From NCBI GenBank assembly GCA_001465935.1, contig LNKV01000002.1, forward strand, positions 682,001-746,000: DNA of 64,000 bases, given 5' to 3'. The position numbers and the translations under genes are program-made. The stretch comes from Clarireedia homoeocarpa (Eukaryota > Ascomycota > Leotiomycetes > Helotiales > Rutstroemiaceae). Positions 34,802 to 47,186 of this stretch are shown here, piece after piece (within the stretch, counting starts at the first letter, position 1; each line of letters starts with the position of its first letter). The notes under the pieces were generated by a model, which worked only from the letters and a program-made list of their open reading frames with translations, searched no databases and was not told the DNA's origin.

Positions 34802-36515
34802 CTATTTGCTTGTCTTCCGTCCCGTATTGAAAACAAACACATCGCAGATATCACGTCTGTGGTACAATTTTGCCAGATATACAGCATCGTTGTTTTTGTC
34901 ATTGTTATTCAGCGGGATACCAACGCCAGCGAGATACTCGACTGTCGACACTAATCTGGATAGAGTCACGTTGATAAGAGATTGGATTCCCGTCGGGACA
35001 CTGTTGGGGCCATTTTGTCTCAGAGAAAGATCAATGCCAAGGCGCAAGAACGTCTGTAAAATACGAACTTGGCCGTTGGTTGCGGCGTCGCAGAAGGCGT
35101 CGTGGAACACGGGGTTGTTCACGTCGATACCACTGTCAAGCATCGCCTGCAACACTTCCTCGTGGCTGTGAACTACCGTTTGCCGTGGAAGCGGGGAAGA
35201 TTGTATGATGTTCAGATCTGCGCCGTTCTTTACGAGAAACCGCATTATATTGGTATGGCCATGATCAATAGCAAGCCGAAGGGGAAGTACGTTCAAGAGA
35301 GGTTCTTGCGGCCGAAACTCGTTCTGGTTTATACTTAAGTCGCTTGGTAGCAGTGATCTGACTAACCCTTCACAGCCTGAAGAGCATGCCTGCTTGAATG
35401 CCTGCGCGCGATATCGGAAAGAATGAACTTTCTATGCCTCTGGGATCTCCTCAAGAAGCAATAAGACTATATATTCGTGACAGCGGCATTTTGCAGCAAG
35501 GATTGTGAAATAATCTTCATCCTCAGAAATGTTCCTTAAATACTTTGGAATCAAAAATTTGCGAACGATTTGAGTCTGCCCAGCACGAGCGGCCACTCGC
35601 AAAGCACTTACTTTGGATAATGGGCCCAACAAAAAATAAACCGTGGGGGTTTCTGCGCCGTTCAATCTCAATGACGGACGAATCAGCGCCGTGATCGAGA
35701 AGTAAATCAATGATCGCGCTGCAACCTGAAGCTGCAGCTAGTTGCAAAGGTCTGCCGAAGTATCTACTGTCATGATTGATATCGATCTTTTGGTTAGACT
35801 TCATAATTGATTGGATGATATTGACATTTTTGAGGATAATAGCTGCTCTGAAAGCGTTCTGTAGATATTGCTTGTCATGTGGGAGAGAGTCCTCCCTTGT
35901 GGACGCGGGTCCCGGTAGTGTAGTCATCAGCCAGCAAAATAACGAAACCAAGAGACTTGTCAGATTCCCAATGTAGGCGCTCAGCTACCGCTTCACGGAT
36001 AGTTTGAGACATCTGCAGTCTATTTTTTAACTGCTAGAGTTCTGTTGTATGTTATTCGATTGCATCGTGTAAAGGCGCAAGAATGTGGTATTTCGGATCC
36101 GACTGAAGTTGTGCATGAAGCAGTCGACCCATCAACGGAGGACTTAGCTGGCGACGAAAGTTGGATTCAAGCAGTCCATCAATCAGCATATGCACCGGCC
36201 TTTGAGGGTCGCAGATATAACTACCGCAGAAGACTCGTAGGATTTCATCGTTGGATAGTTCTTGCGAGACAGGCGTCAGTTAACAGTGGGGGTTTGGGCC
36301 GTTGAAATAGGGATAGCAACTTGCTGCAGACAGCTTACAAACGTAATGCTTTGAGTGAACCAACGACGTTCAGAAAGATGTAGAAGAGTGGAGAGAACGG
36401 CTCTAAAGGAAGTTTGAAGATAGCTGCGCTCTCTGGGATATTTGAATAAGGGAGATCCATGATGAAAAGTGGAAGCCGGTATCTGTGATGGAGACTTTGT
36501 GGATGTTGTGTTCCT
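34802..36515 (-). pseudogene. broken ankyrin-repeat gene (probably F-box/ankyrin)
   Basis: On the minus strand, ankyrin-type repeats are clear but split. GRPLQLAAASGCSAIIDLLLDHGAD lies near 35,700. Then, in another frame, comes LRVAARAGQTQIVRKFL near 35,590, and after a stop PLRLAIDHGHTNIMRFLVKN near 35,270. Upstream pieces (36,515-36,000) read like a fungal F-box start (a LPLEPFSPLFYI helix then VVGSLKALRL) and a MSQTIREAVAERLHW segment. Lesions: TAG 35432-35434 inside an otherwise continuous frame, a frameshift near 35,630-35,700, another near 35,900, and TAG 36034-36036 and TAA 36052-36054 upstream. The frame closes normally at 34802. No set of GT..AG introns repairs it. The F-box assignment is tentative; the ankyrin part is clear. 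Confidence 0.7.
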
Positions 36516-36765
36516 TTTCGAGAGCCCTTTGATAGATACAGTATCCTTATCGGAGAACCCCGCACCTCCCACTCTCAAGCTCACCTACCTGCCAATTTCT
36601 CCCTGGTGAGTATTAGGGCAGATTCAACAGTAGGAGCTGAGTTTTTTTTCTTTACTTTACTTCAGCAACCGTGAGCTTTCTTGAAAAAAAGAGGTATAAA
36701 TGGGCTAGTGCAGCTGAAATCTGTATCTTCTTCTCTTTGTTGCTGTCTCCGCTCACCCCGCAATC
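36516..36765. promoter_or_regulatory. promoter region of the adenosine deaminase gene
   Basis: 250 bp upstream of ATG 36766. A TATAAAT-like sequence at about 36695 and a C/T-rich leader (CTTCTTCTCTTTG) precede the start codon, a usual fungal arrangement. Confidence 0.45.
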
Positions 36766-38620
36766 ATGTCGAAGAATCGCATAGAGAACATGCCATGGCC
36801 GTCACAGCTTCCTGATGAAGAGTGGACTGAATTATCGGAAGGTCTTCCAACAAAAGACGAGCCTTTTATTAACAAGTATCTTGATGGAAGAGAAGCCCTT
36901 CTAGACCAAGAGAAGAAACTCCGTAGTGGTGCGTGCCTGAAACCTTCTCCACCCCGTTCGCGCAAATGTGTATATTGACTGCTCGACAGACTATGCATTC
37001 AAATCCTCTCTTTCCCCTCTAGCTCGCGAAGCTTGCGAAATAGTAGCCCGCATTCGTGCCGAAGAACAGGCTTCAATTTGGACGTCCGAATTCGAAGATC
37101 ATGTCGCACAGGAAACGGGGAAGAATGTCTATCCGGGGATGATGTTCAGTTTGGCCAAAGATAAAATGGAGCAGACGAAGCTGTGGCAGATTATAAGGAA
37201 GATGCCAAAAGGTGCACTGTTGCATGCACACATGGATGCCATGGTGGATTTCGATTATCTATTCGATGTGTTACTGACAACAGAAGGAATGTGTATACGC
37301 AGTGACAGGAGCCTAGACTCTCAAAGGAGTAGGGAGGTTGGGCGTGTCGAGTTCAGGTTTAGGAAAAAGGGGGATGCAGAGGGAGCCTCAATTTGGAGCT
37401 CGAAATATGAAACAGGTTCATTCGTGCCAGTGGCAGACGCCGCGGATGCTTTCCCGAATGATAGCAGAAAGGGATTTATCACTTGGCTGAAAAGTCGTTG
37501 CACCATCACGGATACCGAGTCTATTGAGCATCACCATGGGGTCGACGCTGTGTGGAGGAAGTTCGCCTCTTGTTTCATGATTCTCAACACGATTATATTT
37601 TATGAACCTATATTCAGGGCTTTCATGAAGAGGATGATGCAGCAATTGTTTGAAGATGGTGTTAGGTGGGTGGATTTGCGATTAGCTTTCACCTTCTTCT
37701 ACTATGGCGAAGGTAAGGAACAAGGAGATGAAACATACAGTAATATGTTCAAGGTCATGGGAGAAGAGATTGAAAAGTTTAAGGCTTCGGAAGAAGGAAA
37801 AGGCTTTTGGGGCGCCAGGATGATTTGGACCGGTCTCCGTGCGTTAGACACGAGGAAGATTGTGGAAGACATGGATGCGTGTCTTGCGATCAAGATGGCT
37901 TATCCACATCTTGTATCTGGTTACGATCTCGTTGGGCAAGAAGATGTAGGCAGGCCATTGAAGGATTTACTTCCAGAGCTGTTCTGGTTCCGAAAGCAGT
38001 GCGCCCAAGAAGGAGTTGAAATCCCATTCTTCTTCCACGCAGGAGAGTGTTTAGGAGATGGCAGTGACACTGACCAGAATCTTTTTGATGCTATTCTACT
38101 TGGAACTCGTCGTATCGGCCATGGCTTCTCGTTATATAAGCATCCGCTCCTGATTGATTTAGTTAAGGAGAAGAAGATTCTTGTGGAGAGCTGTCCGATT
38201 TCCAACGAAGTCTTGAGACTCTGTTCGTCTGTAATGTCTCACTCTCTACCAGCACTTCTCTCTCGCGGCGTTTCCTGTGCAATTTGCAATGACGACCCAG
38301 CAATTCTTGGTCAGGGCACAACCGGCATGACGCACGATTTCTGGCAGGCTCTGCAGGGCTGGGACAATCTCGGACTAGCTGGGTTGGCCTCCTTAGCTGA
38401 GAACAGTGTAAGATGGGCGGCTTTCGAAGACCAAAATAATGCGCAATGGTTAAACGATATCAAAGAAGCTTCGTTGGGAAGTGGCTTCCGGGCTGAAAAG
38501 TTGAAAGAATGGAGCGTGGAATGGGAACAGTTTTGCTTATGGATCGTGACAGAGTTTGGTGATGATGGTGAAAGTCTTAAGAAGATCAGACAGGAGGGAG
38601 TTTTGGATGCCCAGGACTAG
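36766..38620 (+). CDS. adenosine deaminase, ADGF/CECR1 type
   Basis: Predicted to hydrolyse adenosine (or deoxyadenosine) to inosine and ammonia. Two exons, 36766-36928 and 36990-38620, with a 61-bp intron (GTGCGT..CAG), give 597 residues. The zinc site is complete: HAH at about residues 133-135, HAGE at 404-407, a His in RRIGHGF shortly after, and the catalytic Asp in NDDPAILG. The CPISNEVLRL block also matches the ADGF subfamily. An N-terminal extension (PWPSQLPDEEW..., FINKYLDGREALL) is typical of fungal members. Animal ADGF/ADA2 proteins are secreted; here no hydrophobic signal peptide is visible, so an intracellular location is more likely. Confidence 0.88.
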
Positions 38621-39499
38621 ATGTTATAGAAAGGGGAGACGGAGACGGACACCACGCTGTCTTGCAGCTGCAGGAACACGCATAGCCTGCAGCGCAGCGG
38701 CACGAGCGAGAGGTGGAATGATTCTTACTTGTATACGAGCACGTGGATACCCTTATGGTCTAACTTCAATAGTTGAATCATCACAATAAACAAAATTTAA
38801 TCGTTTGTTTACAGTAGCGTAGACAAATTGGGAGACTGCTCCATGTTCCGAATTTTGGTGAATCATTGTGATGCGAACCGGGTGGCTCTACTCGATAACG
38901 TTATTACGGATGAGATTGTGGCGATTACTCGTTGCATATTCACCGTCATCCGTTGGTGGCCTACTTGGTCTCTTGCTGCTTCAAATAGATTCAGCAATCC
39001 TGTCCCGATAATCTGATATGTAGTATATAGTGACATGAATAATACACAAAATCAATCATTCAGTCATATCAAAACCCAGTCGCGTCATTAAACGGTTCCA
39101 CGTCAGAAAGCCATCTCTGCAGCCAGGAAAGTAACTTAGTTTTCTTATCGATAAGGAAGATCCTCGAGATCATCGTAGACGCCAGAGACAATAAACCAGC
39201 CTCCATCCCCACTACATCTCATTCAGAAAACCGAGAGCATTTCCGGCTCAGTTTTCCTGTCGTGCTATTCTCTAATAAAAATTGAATCTATCTCCGCTTG
39301 TGGCGACAAGGTGCGTTCAGATATGATGCACATCTTGGACCTGCATGTGCACGAGGTCGATGTCAGGAGCCGCCGCCCCTCTTAAGACATTATCAGCACA
39401 CCGGTCGTTCATTTGCTTTAATCCGTAAGATTGGTGACTCCTTGTTGAGAGGCTTGTGGCTTACCACGCCTTCTTCTCTTCTCGACACAAACCGCAGGA
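38621..39499. other. intergenic region between adenosine deaminase and atg2
   Basis: No gene seen. It contains the 3' flank of the deaminase and the promoter of atg2. Confidence 0.6.
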
Positions 39500-42400
39500 A
39501 TGGCGTCCTATTTTCAAAGCTACTTTCAGGCGTCATCGATGCCGAAACGACTGTTACAGTATGCGCTTTCACGACTAGAGATTCTCGATACGGATGCGCT
39601 GGATCTGGATAACCTGGATATCGCATGGGGAAAGAACAGTACATTTGAGTTCAAGGATGTTGGGTTGCGTCTGAAGGTATATCTATGCCGGCATGCTGGA
39701 GTTGCCGGGTGGTGAAGCTAATGTTGGCATAGAAACTCGAAACTTTGTTACAACTTCCCCCCACAATCTGCTTGCTCAAAGCCCGAGTATTACTATTGCG
39801 ACTCACTATACCGGTTGATATATATAGTAGCCCTATATCGGTGGAGGTGGAAGGAGTGGATATCCAACTACGAGTAGAAGACAAGGCAGCACATAAACCA
39901 CGTACGAATCATGACCGGCTGCGCCAGAAAGCATCATCGAGAGACTCGGAACCAACTCGAAGCCATATACGGACACACAGCGAATCTGAGGATATCGAAG
40001 ATGCAGAAACCGATCCCACACTTCCAACAGCGGAAGACCTCGCGGCCTCGTTTCTACAAACAGAGTCAAGAAAAGACAGGGCCGAGCTTGAGGCTGCAAT
40101 GCTAGGAGAAACCCGAGATATCGCAGAGTCGGTCTTTTCTAGTGATGATGGAGATTCAGAGATACCTGTCGGAACCGGAACGGCTCTGTCATTACCTGCA
40201 TTTATGGCTCGATTTTTACAAGGAATTGTAGATCGACTGCAAGTTCGAGTGCACGGGATTACGTTCAACATGGATGTAGATATTCCTACCGAGTCGCCAA
40301 CACCGACTCACGCTACGGATCAAGTTACTGTACAAATGAAAGTTGATGATGTTGATATTGAGGGTGTAACCCACGACATCGGGAATGCTACGACGAGGGA
40401 AGGGAGGGATATTTCCTCACTGTTCAAGGAAGGGAAGAGGCTCATATGCCTTAATAATATTCGAGGAGCACTAATCTCGGAAGCAAATTTGTTTCAAACT
40501 TTGTCGCGGTCATCCTCGGTAGCTTCGCCTGCAGTTACACATTCGGACATTTCAGAAAGGAATTCTCCTGAACAATCACAAACAAAGTCAGTTGCGAGTG
40601 TGCTCACGTTCGATGGAACAGTTTCCCCAGCTCTCCCCTCCTCTTCTCCTTCTCGCCGGTCCTCAAAATCGTCTTTACCAGAAATACCGCCTGCTGCATC
40701 TGCATTAAAAGCCTCGATTGTTGCTAGTGAAAATGGCCGATTTGATGACGCCTCAGAGTATGGAAATGATTCTACCATTTCTAACAGCATGCATCGCGAT
40801 GACGATGACAGCGAAATGGGAGATAGTATTTTGCAGAATTCTGCGATTCTGGATCAGATATCGGAAAGTCAACTTTTGGACGACGGCGAGGAGCAAGAAT
40901 TGCAACCATCATCACCTAAATTGCCCCCCGAGAGGAAAAGTCTTACAGGTTCCATTTCGCCCGGACCAGCACCCAGAGTACCAACTCATCTTTCCCCGTC
41001 CTCCAGTCAGTTGTTGCTTAATGATGCAAACATTGCAGCAAATGTGCATAACCCTAGAATTCGTGGCATGCTACAGTCCACGGTCTTACCACCACGGCCG
41101 CATACTCGTTTCTCAGATGAGCGAGTATCTCATTCACAACCATCACTCAGGCCTGAAAGACGGCAAGCAGATATGGAAATATCTAACCGCCTTCCGCCGC
41201 CTTCTTTAGATGCAGATGATTTGAGTCCAAATGCTAGCTCAGTGAGTTCGATACATATGGCAGATGACCTTACCCAGTCTCAAATCTTCAGTCACGAGGA
41301 CGCGGAAAGCATGTATATGAGTGCTCTGTCATACACATCATTTCCTGGTGCTCAAGTACCAGGTGGCTGGGCAGATTCGAGTACCGATAGTGAAGTTGCA
41401 AGATCTCCTCCTACCACAACAAAAGTGGCAACACAAGACGATATGCGAGACAATCTCGAGCACGCTCGTCATTCTATTCCAGTGGATGGACTATTGGAAT
41501 CTGATTCTCTCGCGGTACCCCGGATGCTGCCGCTCGCTTCGGTGGGCAAGAGCACTTCATCTTCGCGGCCGGAAACTCCACGTCCACGTCAACCACCTTT
41601 GCAACAAGTACCAAGTAATCTTTCCGAGGATTCAAATAATTCCGAAGAATTCACGCGGATGACCAAGCAGATCTTCAGTCTGAACCAAGTAGCAATTTAC
41701 ATTCCAGCTATGAACAATCCGGCCGCAGATCCAGTAGATGCAGTAGCTGAAAGTACATTATTTGGAAGTACATTTGATGGGCAGATTGATTCCGCCCGCT
41801 CGACGATAAATCTTCCTGGAGCCTTTTCAACCCACCTTCCTAGAGAACGAGCTCTTCGGTCACCACCTAGGCCTACACCACGAACTCCTGAGCAGAAAGC
41901 GACAAACCCGGAAGATAAATCTATCGAAATTGATGCAGGGGACTTGCTTGCACAATTTGATGTTTCGATTGGTAGGCTTCTATATAAACTAGTCTGCCAG
42001 GTGCAGGAATCAATGAAGCAGGAACAAAAAGCAACTGCGAAAAAGTCAAGCTCTAAACCCACCGAGCCTGATCTTAGGATTAGCGCGAATAACATCACAT
42101 TAAAGTTCTTGGAGAGGCTGGACGGTACTTTAAGGTCGCACCCTGCAGAAGCTTCGAAATCAACAGATACAGATGTTCTTCTGCGTACTAGCTTGCAGGG
42201 GCTTAATGTCACTAGGAAGTCCTCCAAATCTTTAGTCAAGACAGGAATAACCCTCAAGAAATTCTTCTTCGGTTACGCGCAAGAGAATATTCTGTCCTTC
42301 AACGCGAGTCTTCAGATGAGGGCTTCGGTCCGTGATCTTGCTGCCTCAGCAGGTATTGATGTGGCTATGGATATCTATCAGAGCCCTGACAGCACACGCT

Positions 42401-45400
42401 TTGACATTCAAACACTACCACTTCACGTGATAATAGACCTCCAAAGACTCGATGAGACTTTCAGTTGGTTCGGGGGGCTAAGTAGCGTCCTTAATCTTGG
42501 CAGTTCCATGGCGTCAAATGCAACAGTTACTTCAACTCCACCAGTCAAGCCGAAGCCACGTGGGGTAAGATTTGATGCGCCCATCAAACCTGAAGATAAG
42601 TCAGTAGCTTCACAGAATAAAGCAGATGTGAGGATAGGCGGTTTCATACTTGATCTGATAGGTACCGAATGCAGTGTTGGGGTGGAAACCTCTGCCATCA
42701 AATTGGTCAGTCGTGATGAGGGTCTTGGGGTCGCCATTAATAAAATCCGGCTCTCGGGACCGCATTTGAAACGTTCAAATGAGGATCCAGCAATTTCTGT
42801 GGAGGTCTCCACAACACGAATTGAATTTTTGTCTGCACCTAAGGATGTTGACTTGGATCGCCTTTTAGCGCTAATCACACCATCAAAATCGAAATATGAC
42901 CAAGACGATGACATTCTTCTTGATACCTTACTGCGGCAACGATCTCAAGGTTCTGTGCTTAGGCTTACGGTGGATGACATCCAAGCTCGGGTGGGTAGAC
43001 TTCATGAGCTGAGCTATCTGCCTGAGTTGGGTGAAGAGGTCTCAAGGTTGTCGACAGTTGCGAAGTATCTACCTGATGATGATCGACCAGGTCTTCTGTC
43101 CTTGATCCTGCTTAAGAATCTCGATGCAAATGTCGATACCGGCCACAGCATCGGTAGCGTGCAGTTGAAAACAACAGACGTAGAAGTTGCACAGATTACG
43201 ATGCCGTCATTGGTTGCTTTTAGTGTCAGCACAATCTCTGCTCGTCGCAATCATTTAGAAGAGCTTATGGGACCCGGTATAGATGTGGAGCTCCGAGAAT
43301 CCGGTTCGCGAGCGCCTGCAATCATGGCTCGATTAATTGGGGATGAAATGGAGCCAATTGTCAGGATAAAATTGTGGAATCTGAGAGTTGAATATCGTGT
43401 ATCGACCCTGATCACGTTACTGGGATTAGCGGAAGACACAAAAATGGATGACTTGTCTGCTAGTATTACTGCTTCGGTTGCAACTCTTCGAGATCTAGCA
43501 CTGCCTCCTTCCAAAAGTGCCGGCAAACGCGCAGAAAAAAGCCAGTCACCTAGTACCCCTCCTGGAAAGCCAATGACTATCGATATTGTATTCAGAGATT
43601 GCATTTTTGGACTGAATCCATTGGGTCTGCCTTCCAAAATCCTCGTAGTTCTCACCGAAGCTCATGTTGCTGCGATCCTACCAAGGGAGAGCGACGCGAA
43701 AGCTACAGGCGAATTGAGCAAGGCTTCACTCTTAGTCGTCGACAATGTTGCTCACTTATCTAGCAGCTTACCACCAAAACCCAAAAGACTATCCTTCGAC
43801 GGTGGGAGTTCGCAAGTCGCCGATCTCTGCGCTATGGGCTATGTTTCCGTCAGCTATATCTCTTCTGCAAAAGCTAATGTTGTGCTTTCGGTGGACGATG
43901 ATGGACAGAATTGTCTCGATATTGAGTTGCGAGATGATCTGTTCGTCCTTGAAACTTGTGCGGACTCTACTCAAACGCTGATCAATTCCCTGAGCAAACT
44001 AGCTCCACCAACAGCTCCTAGCAAAGAAATAAAATACCGCACGAAAGTGATTCCAGTCAAGGATCTACTTGCTTCCTTAACTGGAGATGCCTTTGCGCCG
44101 GTTGAGGGCAAACACGATTTCGATGATGATTTTAGTGGCCCTTCAGGAGTTGGCGGTGATGATGAAGACGAGCTTGGATTCGATTTGGAATACTACAAAG
44201 GCGACTCTGAAGAAGCATATAGTCAAGCTGTCATGGAAGATCTAGACCAGTCTCTTGCGTCTCTTAATCTTAAAGTACGGGACACTCGGGATGGGGTTCT
44301 CCTCGACAGTTTCGAAGAAGAGGAGGAGGTGGATGATCAGCCCTTGGTGTTTGAAGAGAACCACTTTGGAACCGGGTCAATTATAGAGGGGACGGCTCAT
44401 AGATGGAACTCGGCGAGGAATACTTACGATAAGTCGAATGAGAGCAAGGTCAAAAAGAGTCCTCTGAAAGTATGCGTGCGAGATGTCCACATCATCTGGA
44501 ATCTGTTCGATGGCTACGATTGGCAAGCTACTCGAGACACTATATCAAAGGCTGTGCAGAACGTCGAGTCGAAGGCAATTGAGAAACGTGCTCGAAGTGA
44601 GAGGCGGCCTACTTTTGAACAGGATGTCGATGACGACGAGGAAACAGTTATCGGTGACTTCCTCTTCAATTCAATATACATTGGCATATCAGCAAATCGA
44701 GATCCGAGAGAACTTGCTGCAGCAATTAATCAAGAGCTCAACGACAACGCCACGGAGACCGAGTCAATTGCCACAACCAGTTACACTGCTACTCCGAGTA
44801 GACAAGGAAGCGGACGTCGATCAAAGAAGTTGCGGTTGAATAGAAGCAAGCATCACAAGATAACTTTTGAGCTAAGGGGCGTCTGTGTAGACCTTGTTAC
44901 TTTCCCTCCTGGTAGTGGCGAAACGCAAAGTTCTGTGGATGTTCGTGTTCATGACCTTGAGGTATTTGATCATGTACCCACCTCAACGTGGAGAAAATTT
45001 GCCACTTACATGCAAGATGCCGGAGAAAGAGAGAAGGGTTCCAACATGGTTCATATCGAAATCCTCAACGTCAAGCCTGTTCCTGATCTTGCTGCCTCAG
45101 AGATCGTTCTGAAAGCCACTATTCTTCCGCTTCGCCTTCATGTAGATCAAGATGCACTTGATTTTATTACGAGGTTCTTCGAATTCAAAGACGATTCCGA
45201 AATGGGACCACCATCGCCAGGCGAAGTTCCTTTCCTTCAGCGGGTCGAGGTCAATTCTATACAAGTTAAACTAGACTTCAAGCCAAAACGCGTGGATTAC
45301 GCAGGTCTACGATCAGGTCACACAACAGAATTCATGAACTTTTTGATTCTCGACGAAGCTGACATGGTCCTTCGACATACTATCATCTATGGAATCTCAG

Positions 45401-46122
45401 GTTTCGATAAGATGGGCAAATGTCTGAACGATATCTGGATGCCCGATGTTAAGCAGAATCAACTTCCAGGTATCCTAGCAGGTCTTGCGCCTGTACGATC
45501 TATCGTTAACGTAGGTGGGGGTTTCAGAGATCTTGTCGTGGTTCCAATGCACGAATACAAGAAGGATGGCAGAATAGTTCGCAGCATCTCCAAAGGCGCC
45601 GCTGCATTTGCCAAAACGACCGGTACTGAACTCGTCAAACTCGGCGCCAAAGTCGCGATAGGTGTCCAGACTGTTCTACAAGGTGCAGAAGACTTCCTTG
45701 GTCCACAAGCCATCACGTCTGAAATTGAAGGCGATGAAACGGAAGATGAACGCAAGCAGATAAGTCTTTATGCAAATCAACCAGTGGGTGTACTGCAAGG
45801 TCTGAAGGGAGGTTATACGGGATTGCAGAGAGATTTGTTGTTGGCGAGAGATGCAATTATTGCAGTACCAGGAGAAGTCATGGATGGTGGATCAGCAGCG
45901 GGAGTTTTGCGGGCGGTTAGGAAGCACGCTCCAACTGTTATTCTGAGACCAGCTATTGGAGTTGCGAAAGCAAGTGGTCAGGTGTTGATGGGAGCGACGA
46001 ATTCGCTGGATTCGAAGAATTTGATGAGGGCTGATGCTGTAAGTTGTGATTCCTTATCATACCCTTTGGTGATTGAGAATATGTACTGATATATGGTGTT
46101 GCAGAAATATAAGAAACATTAA
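39500..46122 (+). CDS. atg2: autophagy-related lipid-transfer protein Atg2
   Basis: Atg2 is the rod-shaped bridge that moves phospholipid from the ER to the growing autophagosome membrane, together with Atg18 and Atg9. Three exons: 39500-39676, 39733-46038 and 46105-46122. The first intron (56 bp, GTATAT..TAG with GCTAATG branch) joins VGLRLK to KLETLLQLPPT. The last (66 bp, GTAAGT..CAG) leaves a five-residue final exon, KYKKH. The product is 2166 residues, normal for ascomycetes. The chorein-type N-terminus is intact (KRLLQYALSRLEILDTDALD, DIAWGK), followed by DIYSSPISVEVEGVDI. The middle is Ser-rich and variable, the CAD-tip region lies near residue 1650-1700 and the conserved C-terminal domain contains PVRSIVNVGGGFRDLV and GAAAFAKTTGTELVKLGAKV. 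The start at ATG 39500 matches the family. Confidence 0.96.
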
Positions 46123-47186
46123 GCTAGAAACGACGAAACGAGCTATGGTAATGTCGACACAATGGTGGTAGGGGACATGCTCCTAAGATATAGGAACCAT
46201 GAGATTTATGAATTCCTACTGAGCGGGAATGAAATTGATATGATATTTTACATTGCGATATTTGGAGAGCTGCAAGGCAAGCATAGCGGGCGAATTTCCT
46301 TTTACCCCAAATCTCAAATTTCCTTTGTTTTGCCCTTTTAGTATCGACGTTTGTATGTTGGTTGCATTGGCGTGGGATGGACGGGTATGATCCAGGAGAA
46401 ATACTGAGAAAGCACTCATGTTTATCTTTCTTGTTCTTCTAGCGGAGTTATAGTCGTTTTTTTGAGATCAAGATTGAGATTAAGATTTTTATACGTATTC
46501 TGGGAATAATAAAGAGGATGTGTGATGTAAGTAGGGAATATTGTAATGGACAATGAAAGGAGAGGGTATACATGTTGGATCGTGCGCGTGTTCACATATT
46601 TGTCAGGACAAGCGTGCTGTCTTCGGCTTGAAAATGCACCTGAATGTGAGCGTTGTAATTCGAGAGCAGATTGATCCTGTAACAGTGTCTTAAAGTGCAT
46701 CTAAGAAGGCAAGGGGGGTCTCCAAGTACAGCAGCCACCTGTTGAAGCATAAGATAATTCCCAGGGTCGGGGTGAATGAACACTGTTTGGGCGAGCAGTT
46801 TTTTGTTCCTGTTGGATTTCATGCAACGATCAACGACCTTGGCCCGCGAGTTGGTTGGGCGGATGAGGTTGGTTATGCCTAACATGCTTGAGATTTTTGA
46901 TTATGTATATATTCCGAGTATTCTTGACTTGACTACTCGGAACAATTTTCAGCAGTTCTTTACACAAAGGGTCTTGCGAACTCCGATTAATAAGACTAAG
47001 TGTACAATCGCACGCACCAAAATTCATTCAAGTAACGAGCATTTACTTGAAGATCATCATGGCATCCTCATTTAGCAATCTTTCGAAAGAGAGTTGAGTA
47101 CCTCTAGAAATTCCGTCATTCCTGGCATCTGAAGATGTCCCTTTGAAGCTTTTGGAAGTAGAAGGTAGCGATAGCTTACCTAAGGG
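46123..47186. other. intergenic region between atg2 and the broken TPR gene
   Basis: 3' flank of atg2. No gene seen until the degraded TPR locus. A short frame starting at about 47,059 (MASSFSNLSKES, then TGA) might be its first exon but cannot be joined with confidence. Confidence 0.5.
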
